Source of the DNA: Bin87 sp965203985
GTDB taxonomy: Bacteria; Chloroflexota; Dehalococcoidia; Lucifugimonadales; UBA3495
Reading direction: 5' to 3'
DNA length: 64,000 nt
Assembly (NCBI GenBank): GCA_965203985.1
Contig: CBDBDS010000001.1
Span: 1-64,000, forward strand
Part shown: positions 41,703 through 49,833 of the stretch, piece by piece
Layout of the letters: each line of letters starts with the position of its first letter
Position numbering within the stretch: position 1 is the stretch's first letter
Notes under the pieces: model-generated
What the model was told of the DNA's origin: nothing
Databases searched by the model: none
Seen by the model: the letters and a program-made list of their open reading frames with translations, nothing else
Position numbers and translations under genes: made by a program

Positions 41703-43574
41703 TTAATGGTGCCCAGCCGCTTCGTGGTGCTCTTCCGCGGCGGGTTCGTTCGACCAACCGATCACGCCTATGATAGTGATGATCCCGCCGACGAAACTGA
41801 CCGGGAACCGGATGTAATCCCAACCCACGTCGATCAGCAAGCCGCCCGCGATCCACACCACGCCAAAAGACGTGATCAGAGGCCAGTAGGACGGGCTCGG
41901 CATATGGATGGTGTCAGGGTCCACGTGGGGCTCAGCCGGCACGGTCTCGCCGCGGGCGGCAGCCTCACGTTTGGTTATCCAGTAGGCATCCTGGCCGCGC
42001 ACCACGGGCACCTCAGCGAAGTTGTACACCGGCGGCGGCGACGAGATGCTCCACTCCAGGGTGGGAGCGTCCCACGGGTCGTGGCCAGCTTCCTCCCCCT
42101 TCTTGATGCTGCGGAAGAAGTTGTGGATAAAGATCAGCAGCGAGATGACGATGATGAAGTAGCCGATGGTCGCCAGCAGGTTCATGCCTTCCCAGCCGAA
42201 CCCCTCGGCGTAGGTGTAGATGCGGCGCGGCATCCCGTTCAGCCCGGCGTAATGCATGGGGAAGAAGGTCAGGTTCATGCCGATGAACATGAGCCAGAAG
42301 TGGATCTTGCCCAGCAGTTCGTTGTACATCTTGCCCGTGATCTTCGGATACCAGTAGTAGATGCCGGCAAAGATGCCGAAGATGGCGCCGCCGAACAGCA
42401 CGTAGTGGATGTGGGCGACAATGTAGTAGGTGTCCTGTTGCTGGAAGTCCGACGGGGAGACGGCGTGTGACACGCCGGAAAGTCCGCCCACGATGAACAG
42501 CGCCACGAACCCAATCGCCATGAGCATGGGCGTCCTCAGGTCGATGGAACCGCTCCACATGGTGCCAATCCAGTTGAAAATCTTCACGCCGGTGGGCACC
42601 GCGATCAGCATCGTGGTGATGGTGAACACCGAGTTGGCGATAGCGCCCAGGCCCACCGTGAACATATGGTGGCTCCACACCGCCCAGCTCATGATGGCGA
42701 TGACGATGCCGGAGAATACGACCACGGGATAGCCGAACAGCGGCTTGCGGCTGAAGGTCGGAATGATCTCGGATACCACGCCCATGGCCGGCAGGATGAG
42801 GATGTAAACCTCCGGATGGCCGAACAGCCAGAACAGGTGCTGCCAGAGGATCGGGTCGCCGCCGGCCGCGGTGTTGAAGAAGTTGGCCCCGAACTGGCGG
42901 TCGGCGGTCAGTTCGATCAGGGCAACCGTGATGATCGGGAACGCCAGCACCAGGAGGATGCTGGTCACCAGCGTCATCCACACGAACACGGGCATGCGCA
43001 TCAGGGACATCCCCGGCGCGCGCATGTTGATGATGGTCACCACGAAGTTGAAGCCGGCGGCAAGCGAGGCAACGCCCAGGACCTGAAGGCTCAGCGCCCA
43101 GAAGTCCAGACCTTTGCCCTCGCTGAACGGCGCGGCGGTCAGGTTCGCGTAGGAGAACCAGCCGGCGTCGGGAACCTGCCCGATCAGGAAACCGCCGTGC
43201 ATGAGCAGCGCGCCGAAGAGGAAAGTCCAGTAGGAAAAGGCGTTAAGGCGGGGAAATGCCACGTCCCGCGCCCCAATCATCAGGGGAATCAGGAAGTTGA
43301 AGAAGGTAGCGCCGAAGGGCATGATCACCATGAAAATCATGGTCGTGCCGTGCATGGTGAACATGGCGTTGAACCAGTCGGCCGAAACCATGGACTGGTC
43401 CGAGTTGGCCAACTGTAGGCGCATGATGCCGGCTTCGATACCACCGACGATGAAGAAGAAGAAAGCGGAGAAGCCGTACAACGCGCCGATTCGCTTGTGG
43501 TCCACCGTGGTTAGCCAGCTCCACAAGCCGGTATAGGTGCTGGGGCGAGGTATGACGCCGGTTATGGTTACCAT
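41703..43574 (-). CDS. ctaD: Cytochrome c oxidase subunit I
   Basis: A 623-residue heme-copper oxidase core. Key features are FTMHGTTMIFMVIMPFGATF (low-spin heme His), LFGHPEVYILILPAMGVVSE (CuB His cross-linked to Tyr), WAVWSHHMFTVGLGAIANSV (CuB His pair), and YYIVAHIHYVLFGGAIFGIF (heme a3 and heme a ligands). The C-terminal extension with two extra helices (SYWPLITSFGVVWIAGGLLI) is typical of the longer caa3-type subunit I. It reduces O2 to water and pumps protons. It is the third structural step in the operon after coxB. Confidence 0.97.
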   Translation of the reverse strand: MVTITGVIPRPSTYTGLWSWLTTVDHKRIGALYGFSAFFFFIVGGIEAGIMRLQLANSDQSMVSADWFNAMFTMHGTTMIFMVIMPFGATFFNFLIPLMIGARDVAFPRLNAFSYWTFLFGALLMHGGFLIGQVPDAGWFSYANLTAAPFSEGKGLDFWALSLQVLGVASLAAGFNFVVTIINMRAPGMSLMRMPVFVWMTLVTSILLVLAFPIITVALIELTADRQFGANFFNTAAGGDPILWQHLFWLFGHPEVYILILPAMGVVSEIIPTFSRKPLFGYPVVVFSGIVIAIMSWAVWSHHMFTVGLGAIANSVFTITTMLIAVPTGVKIFNWIGTMWSGSIDLRTPMLMAIGFVALFIVGGLSGVSHAVSPSDFQQQDTYYIVAHIHYVLFGGAIFGIFAGIYYWYPKITGKMYNELLGKIHFWLMFIGMNLTFFPMHYAGLNGMPRRIYTYAEGFGWEGMNLLATIGYFIIVISLLIFIHNFFRSIKKGEEAGHDPWDAPTLEWSISSPPPVYNFAEVPVVRGQDAYWITKREAAARGETVPAEPHVDPDTIHMPSPSYWPLITSFGVVWIAGGLLIDVGWDYIRFPVSFVGGIITIIGVIGWSNEPAAEEHHEAAGHH

Positions 43575-43678
43575 GGCTCAGGTCCTCCGCTGCGGCTCGG
43601 TCAACAGGCGTTTCGGCGATGCGTTAGCGGCGATGAATTGTGGTCTGTGGATACTATGATAGCGCGGATTTCGCCGGG

Positions 43679-45061
43679 CTACTGCGGGCAGACGTTGGAT
43701 CCCTGGGCGGAAAGGTATTCGACCAGGTCTCCCAATTGGGCTTCCGTCAGATCAGCGCGGTGGTCCAGTTTGGTCTGGTAAATGGCCGCCAGTTCCGACA
43801 TACGGTTGCCGGGCTTGATGCTGTCAGGGTCACGGACCCATTGCCGCAGGGTTTCACGATTGCGGTCCACCAGTCCAGCGCCAAGAGTAACGCGACAACT
43901 CAGGTCAGTGAGGTTGGGAGCGGCGAAAGTTTTCAGGTGCACCGGTTCTTCTCCGGCACGGACACGGGCCAGGCGCTCGCCCGCCGATTTGCTCAGCCAC
44001 TCCTCGGTGTAAGCAATGTAGTTCTCCATCCGCGCGTGCTGCACACCCTCGCCAGTTGCCGGATCCACTACGTCGGATGCGCCGACGGTGTGGCAGGTCA
44101 CGCACTGGCCGTCCCCCAGGAAGACCAGTTGGCCCCGGGCCGCCTCGGCAGATAGCTGCACCGGTTCAGCGAACCCGGCCACCCAGGCCTTGTACTCCGC
44201 GTCCTCCATGACGTGGACGCGGAACTTCATCTGGGCGTGGGCGGTGCCGCAAAATTCTGCGCACTGCCCGTAATACATTCCGGTTTCTTCGGCCAGGAAC
44301 CACATCGAGTTGGTCTTGGTCGGAACCACGTCCTGCTTGCCGGCGAGTTTCGGGATCCAGAAACTATGGATGACGTCGTCACTCTTGAGATCCATGATGA
44401 TGGGCGTATTGACGGGCACGCGCATTTCGTTGGCAGTGGTGACGAGCTTGGTCGCCTCGTCGCCGGGCAGCGGATCTTCGTAGCGGAACTCCCACCACCA
44501 CTGGTGGCCCACCGCCTCGACCCGAACCGGCTCTTTACCCTCAGCCCGCGCCAGGGCAATCGCCTCGCCCGGCTCCAACTTGAAGAGCACGATCACTGAC
44601 CACACGCCCAATCCGAGGATCAGAATGGTCGGCACAATGGTCCAGGCGATTTCCAAAGGCGTGTGCCCGTGGGTCTGCGGCGGCAGCGGATCGCCCGGCT
44701 TCCTGCGGAACCTAATGGCCGCGTAGAGCAGCGCGCCCTCTACCAGGACGAACACGATTACCATGGTCCACAGCAGCACGTTGAACAGCAGCAACTGCTC
44801 TCGCGCCACCGGCCCGCCGACCCCATCCAGGGTCCATGGCGTAGAACTCAGAATAGACTGATGCGCATCGGCATCACAGCCCAATGCCGCAAGGATAAGA
44901 ACGCCGCCCAACAGGGCCAGCGTGACCAAAGAACGCCGTCCGATGCGGCGGGAAGAGTTACCGGAGGAGGGGCTCACTGGAATATCACTTACTGCTCTGG
45001 GCCTGGATTTGGCGCGGCGCTTATTGGGTGAATCTTCCTCTGCAAAGGGCAACTGCCCCAT
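43679..45061 (-). CDS. ctaC: Cytochrome c oxidase subunit II with fused cytochrome c (caa3 type)
   Basis: A protein of about 460 residues starting at MGQLPFAEEDSPN (the frame is open to 45097). It has an N-terminal membrane segment that may be a lipoprotein signal (VLILAALGCDAD), a second anchor, EIAWTIVPTILILGLGVWSV, and the CuA domain: WWWEFRYED and later YGQCAEFCGTAHAQMKF with the C-x3-C-x3-H-x2-M ligands. A cytochrome c domain follows (DGQCVTCHTVGASD; axial Met in KPGNRMSELAAIY). Electrons pass from cytochrome c to CuA and on to subunit I. A near-consensus promoter lies 67 bp upstream, so it can be transcribed apart from ctaAB. Confidence 0.95.
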   Translation of the reverse strand: MGQLPFAEEDSPNKRRAKSRPRAVSDIPVSPSSGNSSRRIGRRSLVTLALLGGVLILAALGCDADAHQSILSSTPWTLDGVGGPVAREQLLLFNVLLWTMVIVFVLVEGALLYAAIRFRRKPGDPLPPQTHGHTPLEIAWTIVPTILILGLGVWSVIVLFKLEPGEAIALARAEGKEPVRVEAVGHQWWWEFRYEDPLPGDEATKLVTTANEMRVPVNTPIIMDLKSDDVIHSFWIPKLAGKQDVVPTKTNSMWFLAEETGMYYGQCAEFCGTAHAQMKFRVHVMEDAEYKAWVAGFAEPVQLSAEAARGQLVFLGDGQCVTCHTVGASDVVDPATGEGVQHARMENYIAYTEEWLSKSAGERLARVRAGEEPVHLKTFAAPNLTDLSCRVTLGAGLVDRNRETLRQWVRDPDSIKPGNRMSELAAIYQTKLDHRADLTEAQLGDLVEYLSAQGSNVCPQ

Positions 45062-45127
45062 CGTGAACCCCCGGATACTGCGGCAGCGGCCAGCCACAGT
45101 ATGTGCAAAATTTCACTAGCGGCGGTA

Positions 45128-45156
45128 ACCATAGCATACGCGATTATGGCTGTCAA
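45128..45156 (-). promoter_or_regulatory. Sigma-70-type promoter for ctaC-ctaD-ctaE-ctaF
   Basis: On the minus strand a perfect TTGACA (45151-45156), a 17-bp spacer and TATGGT (45128-45133). It lies in the gap between ctaB and the subunit II gene and would give a leader of about 60 nt, allowing oxidase subunits to be made independently of heme A synthesis genes. Confidence 0.8.
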
Positions 45157-45197
45157 TTTGACCGACCCCCGCCAGACGCTGCTCCGGGGGCTGGCAG

Positions 45198-46160
45198 CTA
45201 CACAATCCCCACCGCGCTGTCTACCATCACCGCAACGAAGAGCAGCGCCAGGTAGGCCAGCGAATAAAGGTACGTGGCCTTTGCTCTCCCCCTGTCGTCG
45301 CGGCGCCAAAGTCTCCAGGCTAACCAGATAAAGGGCAGGCCCAGCGCAGCCGCGGCCGCCACATAGATCAGGCCAACCTGCGGCAGCAGCGCGAACATCA
45401 GGGTCAGGCCGGTCAGCGCGATGGAATAAAGGAATATGTGCAGCGCCGTTTGCCGACGCGAAGACACCACCGGCAGCATGGGCACACCCGCACGCTCGTA
45501 GTCGGTCTGTATAAGGAGCGACAGCGCCCAGAAGTGGGGTGGCGTCCAGAAAAAGACGATGGCAAACAGGTAGACCGCCGGGAGATCCAGTCCTCCCGTC
45601 ACCGCCGCCCAACCTACCATCGGCGGGATCGCGCCAGCGGCTCCGCCGATGACGATGTTGTTGGGCGTGGTGCGTTTCAACCACAGCGTGTAGATGAACA
45701 CGTAGAACAGGCTGGCGCACAGGGTCAGCGCCGCCGACAGCAGGTTAACCTGCGTGGCCAGCAAGGCGAAGGCCGCAATGTTCAACGCTACGCCGAACGC
45801 CAGCGCGTACCGGGGCGCGACGCGCAGACCCGCCACCGGTCGTCCTTGCGTCCTTCGCATGTCGCGGTCAATGTCCCGGTCCAAGAAATGGTTCACCGCG
45901 TTGGCGCCGCCGGACGCCAGCGCTCCACCCGCCCATACCAGGCCCAGCAACGCCAGAGAAGGGACACCCTGCTCCGCCAGGAACATTCCTCCCGCCGCGG
46001 TCACCAGCAGAAGGGAGATGATCTTGGGTTTGGTCAGCGCCAGGAAATCCCGCGCGACAGCGGCTACCGACGTACTCGCAGGCGCCTCAGCAGCCAACAC
46101 AGGAACGCTCGGCTCGGTGGCTTCTCCATCGGGTCGGAACCCGGGCGCGCTACTGGCCAT
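45198..46160 (-). CDS. ctaB: Protoheme IX farnesyltransferase (heme O synthase)
   Basis: A 320-residue UbiA-type prenyltransferase with about nine membrane segments. The first Asp-rich motif is NAVNHFLDRDIDRDMRRTQG with RPVAG, and the second region (VFFWTPPHFWALSLLIQTDY, then ERAGVPMLPV) is characteristic of heme O synthases. It farnesylates protoheme to heme O, the precursor of heme A for the oxidase encoded next. Its start overlaps the end of ctaA by 11 bp. Confidence 0.95.
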   Translation of the reverse strand: MASSAPGFRPDGEATEPSVPVLAAEAPASTSVAAVARDFLALTKPKIISLLLVTAAGGMFLAEQGVPSLALLGLVWAGGALASGGANAVNHFLDRDIDRDMRRTQGRPVAGLRVAPRYALAFGVALNIAAFALLATQVNLLSAALTLCASLFYVFIYTLWLKRTTPNNIVIGGAAGAIPPMVGWAAVTGGLDLPAVYLFAIVFFWTPPHFWALSLLIQTDYERAGVPMLPVVSSRRQTALHIFLYSIALTGLTLMFALLPQVGLIYVAAAAALGLPFIWLAWRLWRRDDRGRAKATYLYSLAYLALLFVAVMVDSAVGIV

Positions 46161-47139
46161 CTTGCACCGCGTGCCGGTTCAGCTCGGGGCCCGAATCGGT
46201 GGTTCGTACATCGAGGTAGGCTACGATGGCCATTCCCGCCGCCGCCGTCCACACCGCCGTTGCCGCCGTCAGGTGCAAAGCCCGCCAGTGGGCCTGGAAG
46301 TCGAGCCAGATGGTCGCCGCTCCGACGATTATTTGGACTACAAACGTAGCGACGGTCAAGACCGCCAGCCAACGGAGAGTAGCGCCTCGCTCCGTGGGAC
46401 CTTTCCAACAACGCCAGGACGCGTAGATCAACAAAAGGCCGAGCACCAGGACCACATAGCGGTGGAACATGTGGACCGCTGTGAGGTGGTTCATCGGGAA
46501 GGCTTGACCCTGGCACAGCGGCCAGGTGACACACGCGCCGGTGGCTCCCATGGCGGTCACCAGCGCGCCGCTCACGATCACCGCGTAGACGCTCAGCGCG
46601 CCGACGATCGCCCAACGGTGGTAGCTATGATCGGTGGACGGTTCCGAAGTCGCCCGGATTGGCGTCCGATAAGACGCCACCATGATGAACACGCACGTCG
46701 CCAACAACGCTTCCGCCGTTGCCAGGTGCAAAGCGACGATTCCGCCGGGCAAATGGGTCAGCACGGTAACTCCGCCCAACAGACCCTGTACGATCAGCAG
46801 CGGCACCGAAACTGCTGCCGGGATCCATACCCACCGGTCGGAACGATAGCGGGCCAGCGCGATCCCTGCCGTGACGAGGATCAACGGCCCCACTATCACC
46901 GAAGCCACGAACCGATGCGTGTATTCGATGATTGCCGTGTACTCGAGCGGCGGCAGCACTTTGCCATAGCACAACGGCCAATCGGGGCATCCCAGGCCGG
47001 AACCGGTGACCCTGACCACCCCGCCGATCACGACCAGCACAAATACCGAAATCACGGTTGCCGTCGCCAGTCCCTGCAACCAGGTAGGCCCGCGCCGGGG
47101 CTCGGCGGCTGATGATGTGCTGATGCCTACGGAAGCCAT
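46150..47139 (-). CDS. ctaA: Heme A synthase (COX15/CtaA family)
   Basis: A 329-residue membrane protein with eight hydrophobic segments in two similar four-helix halves. Conserved heme-ligand regions are IIEYTHRFVASVIVGPLILV, GIVALHLATAEALLATCVFI, MNHLTAVHMFHRYVVLVLGL and HWRALHLTAATAVWTAAAGM; the GLGCPDWPLCYGK loop bears the paired cysteines. It oxidises the C8 methyl of heme O to give heme A. It is the first gene of the cta operon and overlaps ctaB. Confidence 0.95.
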   Translation of the reverse strand: MASVGISTSSAAEPRRGPTWLQGLATATVISVFVLVVIGGVVRVTGSGLGCPDWPLCYGKVLPPLEYTAIIEYTHRFVASVIVGPLILVTAGIALARYRSDRWVWIPAAVSVPLLIVQGLLGGVTVLTHLPGGIVALHLATAEALLATCVFIMVASYRTPIRATSEPSTDHSYHRWAIVGALSVYAVIVSGALVTAMGATGACVTWPLCQGQAFPMNHLTAVHMFHRYVVLVLGLLLIYASWRCWKGPTERGATLRWLAVLTVATFVVQIIVGAATIWLDFQAHWRALHLTAATAVWTAAAGMAIVAYLDVRTTDSGPELNRHAVQDGQ

Positions 47140-47339
47140 TTGAACGCGCGACGAACACCGGAGGGACGTGTGACCTGTCCAGCATTCAACCGCAGTAATA
47201 ATGATAAAGCACGACCCATGGATTTGCTACAATCGTTTGGTACGATGCTCCCCGGTCTGTCCCTTGAGTGACCTGCGCCAGGGACTGATCGCGAGGCAAA
47301 TTCCTGGAAAACCGGCTGACTTCCGTATCTCGCTGCGCC

Positions 47340-47678
47340 GTGGGTTTTGTACTGGCCGCAGCGCTGGCTTGCGCCCTGGCGTGCGGAGGCGAGCAGCCGA
47401 CCAGCAGCGGCCACGGCGACGGCGACTCGCTGTTTCCCAGGCTACCCAAGGTCACCGGCCACATTGACCGAGTGGAGGCAGACCCCGACAATCTTCGCCA
47501 TTTTCGGATTCTCCGCATCACTGACGCCGAGGGTCGGGCATGGCAGTTTGGCTCTGAGGGCTGGGTCGGCGTTTCGGTGGGACACCTCAAGGACCACCAG
47601 ATCCAGGGAACCCCGGTGACCGTCTGGTATGAGGAGCAGCCCGGTGGAATCCGGTTGGCGCGCTTCGTGGGAGATTAG
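47340..47678 (+). CDS. Small predicted lipoprotein
   Basis: A protein of about 112 residues starting with GTG at 47340. A hydrophobic signal (VLAAALACALACGGEQP) ends in a lipobox-like LACG, so it is probably lipid-anchored on the outside. The mature part is small and beta-rich (KVTGHIDRVEADPDNLRHFR, then DHQIQGTPVTVWYEEQPGG), perhaps an OB-like domain. The function is unknown. It diverges from ctaA; a TACAAT at about 47228 could be part of its promoter. Confidence 0.55.
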   Translation: MGFVLAAALACALACGGEQPTSSGHGDGDSLFPRLPKVTGHIDRVEADPDNLRHFRILRITDAEGRAWQFGSEGWVGVSVGHLKDHQIQGTPVTVWYEEQPGGIRLARFVGD

Positions 47679-47800
47679 GCGCGCCAGAATGGCAAGCGGG
47701 CTGTGGAGGTTCACGAAGATCGTCAAAGAAAGAATATTGCGGGGAATCGCTATAATCGTGATCGATGGCAGATTGGGGCAACCGGGTGAAAGGAGGCGAT

Positions 47801-48562
47801 ATGATGCCAGTGCCGGAACAGATTTATTGGCTACTTGAGGGACCTGAAAAGTGGAATGCACGGCGGGTGGATGAGCCATTCAAGCCAGACCTTTCCGGCA
47901 CCGACCTGCGGGATGAGTTCCAGAAGGTACGTCGCAGGAATAACGAGAAATTGATGCTGAGGCCAATTGACTTGATCGGGTACAACCTGTCTGGCGCTAA
48001 CCTGAAAAACGTCATCATTGGCGACGCTGACCTCATCAACGCATCCTTGCGAGACGCCGACCTCAGCGGCGCTTACCTATACGGAGCCAACCTCTCCGGC
48101 AGCGACTTGTACAACGCTGACTGCTCAGGCGCAGACCTGGCCTACGTCAATCTCACCGGAGCCAATTTGGCCAACGCCAACTTGAGCAGGGCGGACCTCA
48201 GCGGGATCGACTTTGCCGGAATAGACCTCACTACAACGAACCTCGACGGAGCCAAACTGACCGGAGCGCGTCCGGTTCGCCTCCTGCTAAACTCGTCTGA
48301 CGCCTCGCCGCCGCATGACTCTTACCGGGTGGATTACCGGAACATAATCACCATCGAGCCTGACAAGCGTTTCGGCAAACCCTGCATCCGCGGTATGCGA
48401 ATGACCGTTGGCGACGTGCTGGAATACCTCGCTTCCGGTATGACCGAGGCGGAAATTTTGGACGATTTCCCCTACCTGACCCACGAGGATATCCTGGCGT
48501 GTTTCGCTTTTGCAGCCGATCAGGAACGACGCATGGTCTTCATTTCGGCGGACACTGCATGA
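47801..48562 (+). CDS. Pentapeptide-repeat - DUF433 fusion, probable antitoxin
   Basis: A protein of about 253 residues; AGGAGG stands 5 nt before the ATG at 47801 (a second ATG follows). After a short N-terminal region, residues of the form A(D/N)Lxx repeat about 17 times (LSGANLKNVIIGDADLINAS to NLDGAKLTGARPV), forming a right-handed beta-helix. The C-terminal approx. 75 residues are a complete DUF433 domain (YRNIITIEPDKRFGKPCIRG, then GDVLEYLASGMTEAEILDDF). DUF433 proteins are VapB-type antitoxins with a helix-turn-helix. The start of the downstream PIN-like gene overlaps the stop as ATGA. A pentapeptide helix on an antitoxin is unusual. Confidence 0.83.
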   Translation: MMPVPEQIYWLLEGPEKWNARRVDEPFKPDLSGTDLRDEFQKVRRRNNEKLMLRPIDLIGYNLSGANLKNVIIGDADLINASLRDADLSGAYLYGANLSGSDLYNADCSGADLAYVNLTGANLANANLSRADLSGIDFAGIDLTTTNLDGAKLTGARPVRLLLNSSDASPPHDSYRVDYRNIITIEPDKRFGKPCIRGMRMTVGDVLEYLASGMTEAEILDDFPYLTHEDILACFAFAADQERRMVFISADTA

Positions 48563-48891
48563 GGCTTTTGTTCGACAACGATCTGTCCCCGAAACTTGTA
48601 ACACAATTGTCGGACTTATACCCGGACTCCCTGCACATCAAGGATATCGGACCTGAAGACGCTCCAGATACCGACATTTGGGCCTATGCCCGGGAACACG
48701 GCTTGGCAATTGTGACCAAGGACCAGGACTACCGCGGACTGAGTAGTTCAAGAGGACATCCGCCGAAAGTCATTTTGGTGGACAGGAGAAATGGCCCGAC
48801 CGCCAGAGTCGCCGCATCTCTGCGTGAGCGGTACATTGGCATTCGGGCTTTCATGCAGGACGACGGCGCGGCCCTCTTATCGTTCGACTAA
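48559..48891 (+). CDS. DUF5615 PIN-like toxin
   Basis: A 110-residue protein starting at MRLLFDNDLSPKLVTQLSDL. The PIN-like acidic residues are the Asp in FDNDLSP, the Asp in APDTDIWAYAREHG, and the Asp pair in LAIVTKDQDYRGLSS. DUF5615 proteins are the usual partners of DUF433 antitoxins and are predicted metal-dependent RNases that cut RNA when released. Its ATG overlaps the antitoxin stop by 4 nt, ensuring coupled synthesis. It ends just before the 37-bp direct repeat at 48893. Confidence 0.87.
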   Translation: MRLLFDNDLSPKLVTQLSDLYPDSLHIKDIGPEDAPDTDIWAYAREHGLAIVTKDQDYRGLSSSRGHPPKVILVDRRNGPTARVAASLRERYIGIRAFMQDDGAALLSFD

Positions 48892-48892
48892 A

Positions 48893-48929
48893 GTTGCCCG
48901 CTTGCCCCGTGTTGCCCTAAACTTGCGCC
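48893..48929. repeat. 37-bp direct repeat, copy 1
   Basis: Identical over 37 bp to 49751-49787. Weaker similarity continues for about 70 bp more, reaching the ribosome-binding site and start of the CoA transferase gene in the other copy (AGGCTCGAATATG here, AGGCTCGAACATG there). The two copies bracket the truncated lipoprotein gene. Confidence 0.85.
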
Positions 48930-49642
48930 CAACCAAGGCTCTCCGCATCTACCCTCAACACGTAAGGCTCGAATATGCGCTTGCCGACCCCGGCGAGATG
49001 CCAGGAACGCACGCCGTGGGCATCAAATGGATCTACGATTACTCCCATTTGGCGGCCTCTGGAGGCTGGTCTTGATCGTTCTACTTCGTTCACTTCTATT
49101 ACGCCTTCCAGCGCGGATAATTCTTTCAGTATCCCTACAGGCACGTAGCCGCCTACGACCCCAGCGTATATTGTGTCGGCGTTGCCTTTCTCTGCCTCTA
49201 CGTTGATTGCGCCGTTTTTATTCAGAAAGCCCGCTACTTCGTCCACCCGGTCCGCAGTGTCGGTGACCACGTAAACATTAACGTATTCCGTTTCCTCTGG
49301 GCTTGATGTTCCGCTCACGCCGCCTTCTTGTGCCTCTTTGGTGGCTTCGTGCTCGTCAGCCCTCCGTTGCAGGTGTCTGGGCAGAACCGGCTTGTAGAGC
49401 AAGGGCGTGGGAGGGGCTGGCACCAGAACCGGCGTTCCGTCGGGGCCTTCGAGGTATATCATCTCTGGCGTGTGGGTAGGCGTAGGGGTTTTCTGGGGAG
49501 TGTCCTGCTCGGTAGCCGCCGCGGCGTCTCCGCCGGGAGACGTTGAAGATGCCGGCCCGCAGGCCAAGGCCAGCGTCACGCCGGTCATGAGCAAAACGGC
49601 ATACAGGATGATTGCCCAGCGGGTGATTTGGTGGCGTCGCAA
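48917..49642 (-). CDS. Truncated lipoprotein with a beta-sheet (peptidase-inhibitor-like) domain
   Basis: A 241-residue frame with a signal and lipobox (VTLALACGPAS), a Thr/Pro-rich spacer, a charged stretch, and a domain VNVYVVTDTADRVDEVAGFL, followed by GVVGGYVPVGILKELSALEG and VIEVNEVERS. This resembles the propeptide/inhibitor I9-type domain that precedes subtilisin-like proteases. The last approx. 28 codons read through DNA that is a degenerate copy of the region before the CoA transferase gene, so the true C-terminus (possibly a protease) seems lost. It is probably a remnant, though expression cannot be excluded. Confidence 0.55.
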   Translation of the reverse strand: MRRHQITRWAIILYAVLLMTGVTLALACGPASSTSPGGDAAAATEQDTPQKTPTPTHTPEMIYLEGPDGTPVLVPAPPTPLLYKPVLPRHLQRRADEHEATKEAQEGGVSGTSSPEETEYVNVYVVTDTADRVDEVAGFLNKNGAINVEAEKGNADTIYAGVVGGYVPVGILKELSALEGVIEVNEVERSRPASRGRQMGVIVDPFDAHGVRSWHLAGVGKRIFEPYVLRVDAESLGWAQV

Positions 49643-49750
49643 CGGAAACTCCGGTCAGGTTGAAATTGGCCGCGCGATGATAATGGGCGGACCGTGCGCA
49701 GTCAACGAGCCAATCGAGCGTTGCGTAGCGCAGCGCTCGATCGCGCAACG

Positions 49751-49787
49751 GTTGCCCGCTTGCCCCGTGTTGCCCTAAACTTGCGCC
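49751..49787. repeat. 37-bp direct repeat, copy 2
   Basis: Identical to 48893-48929 and located 47 bp before the CoA transferase start. This copy is probably the original, since it sits in the leader of an intact gene; the other copy arose by duplication or by insertion of the intervening segment. Confidence 0.85.
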
Positions 49788-49833
49788 ACACTGGAAACCC
49801 ACCTCATCTATCTCCAACACGGGAGGCTCGAAC

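Noticed and set aside
45754..47112. 452-codon plus-strand open frame
   Set aside because: Antisense to ctaB and ctaA, whose membrane helices and motifs are clear.
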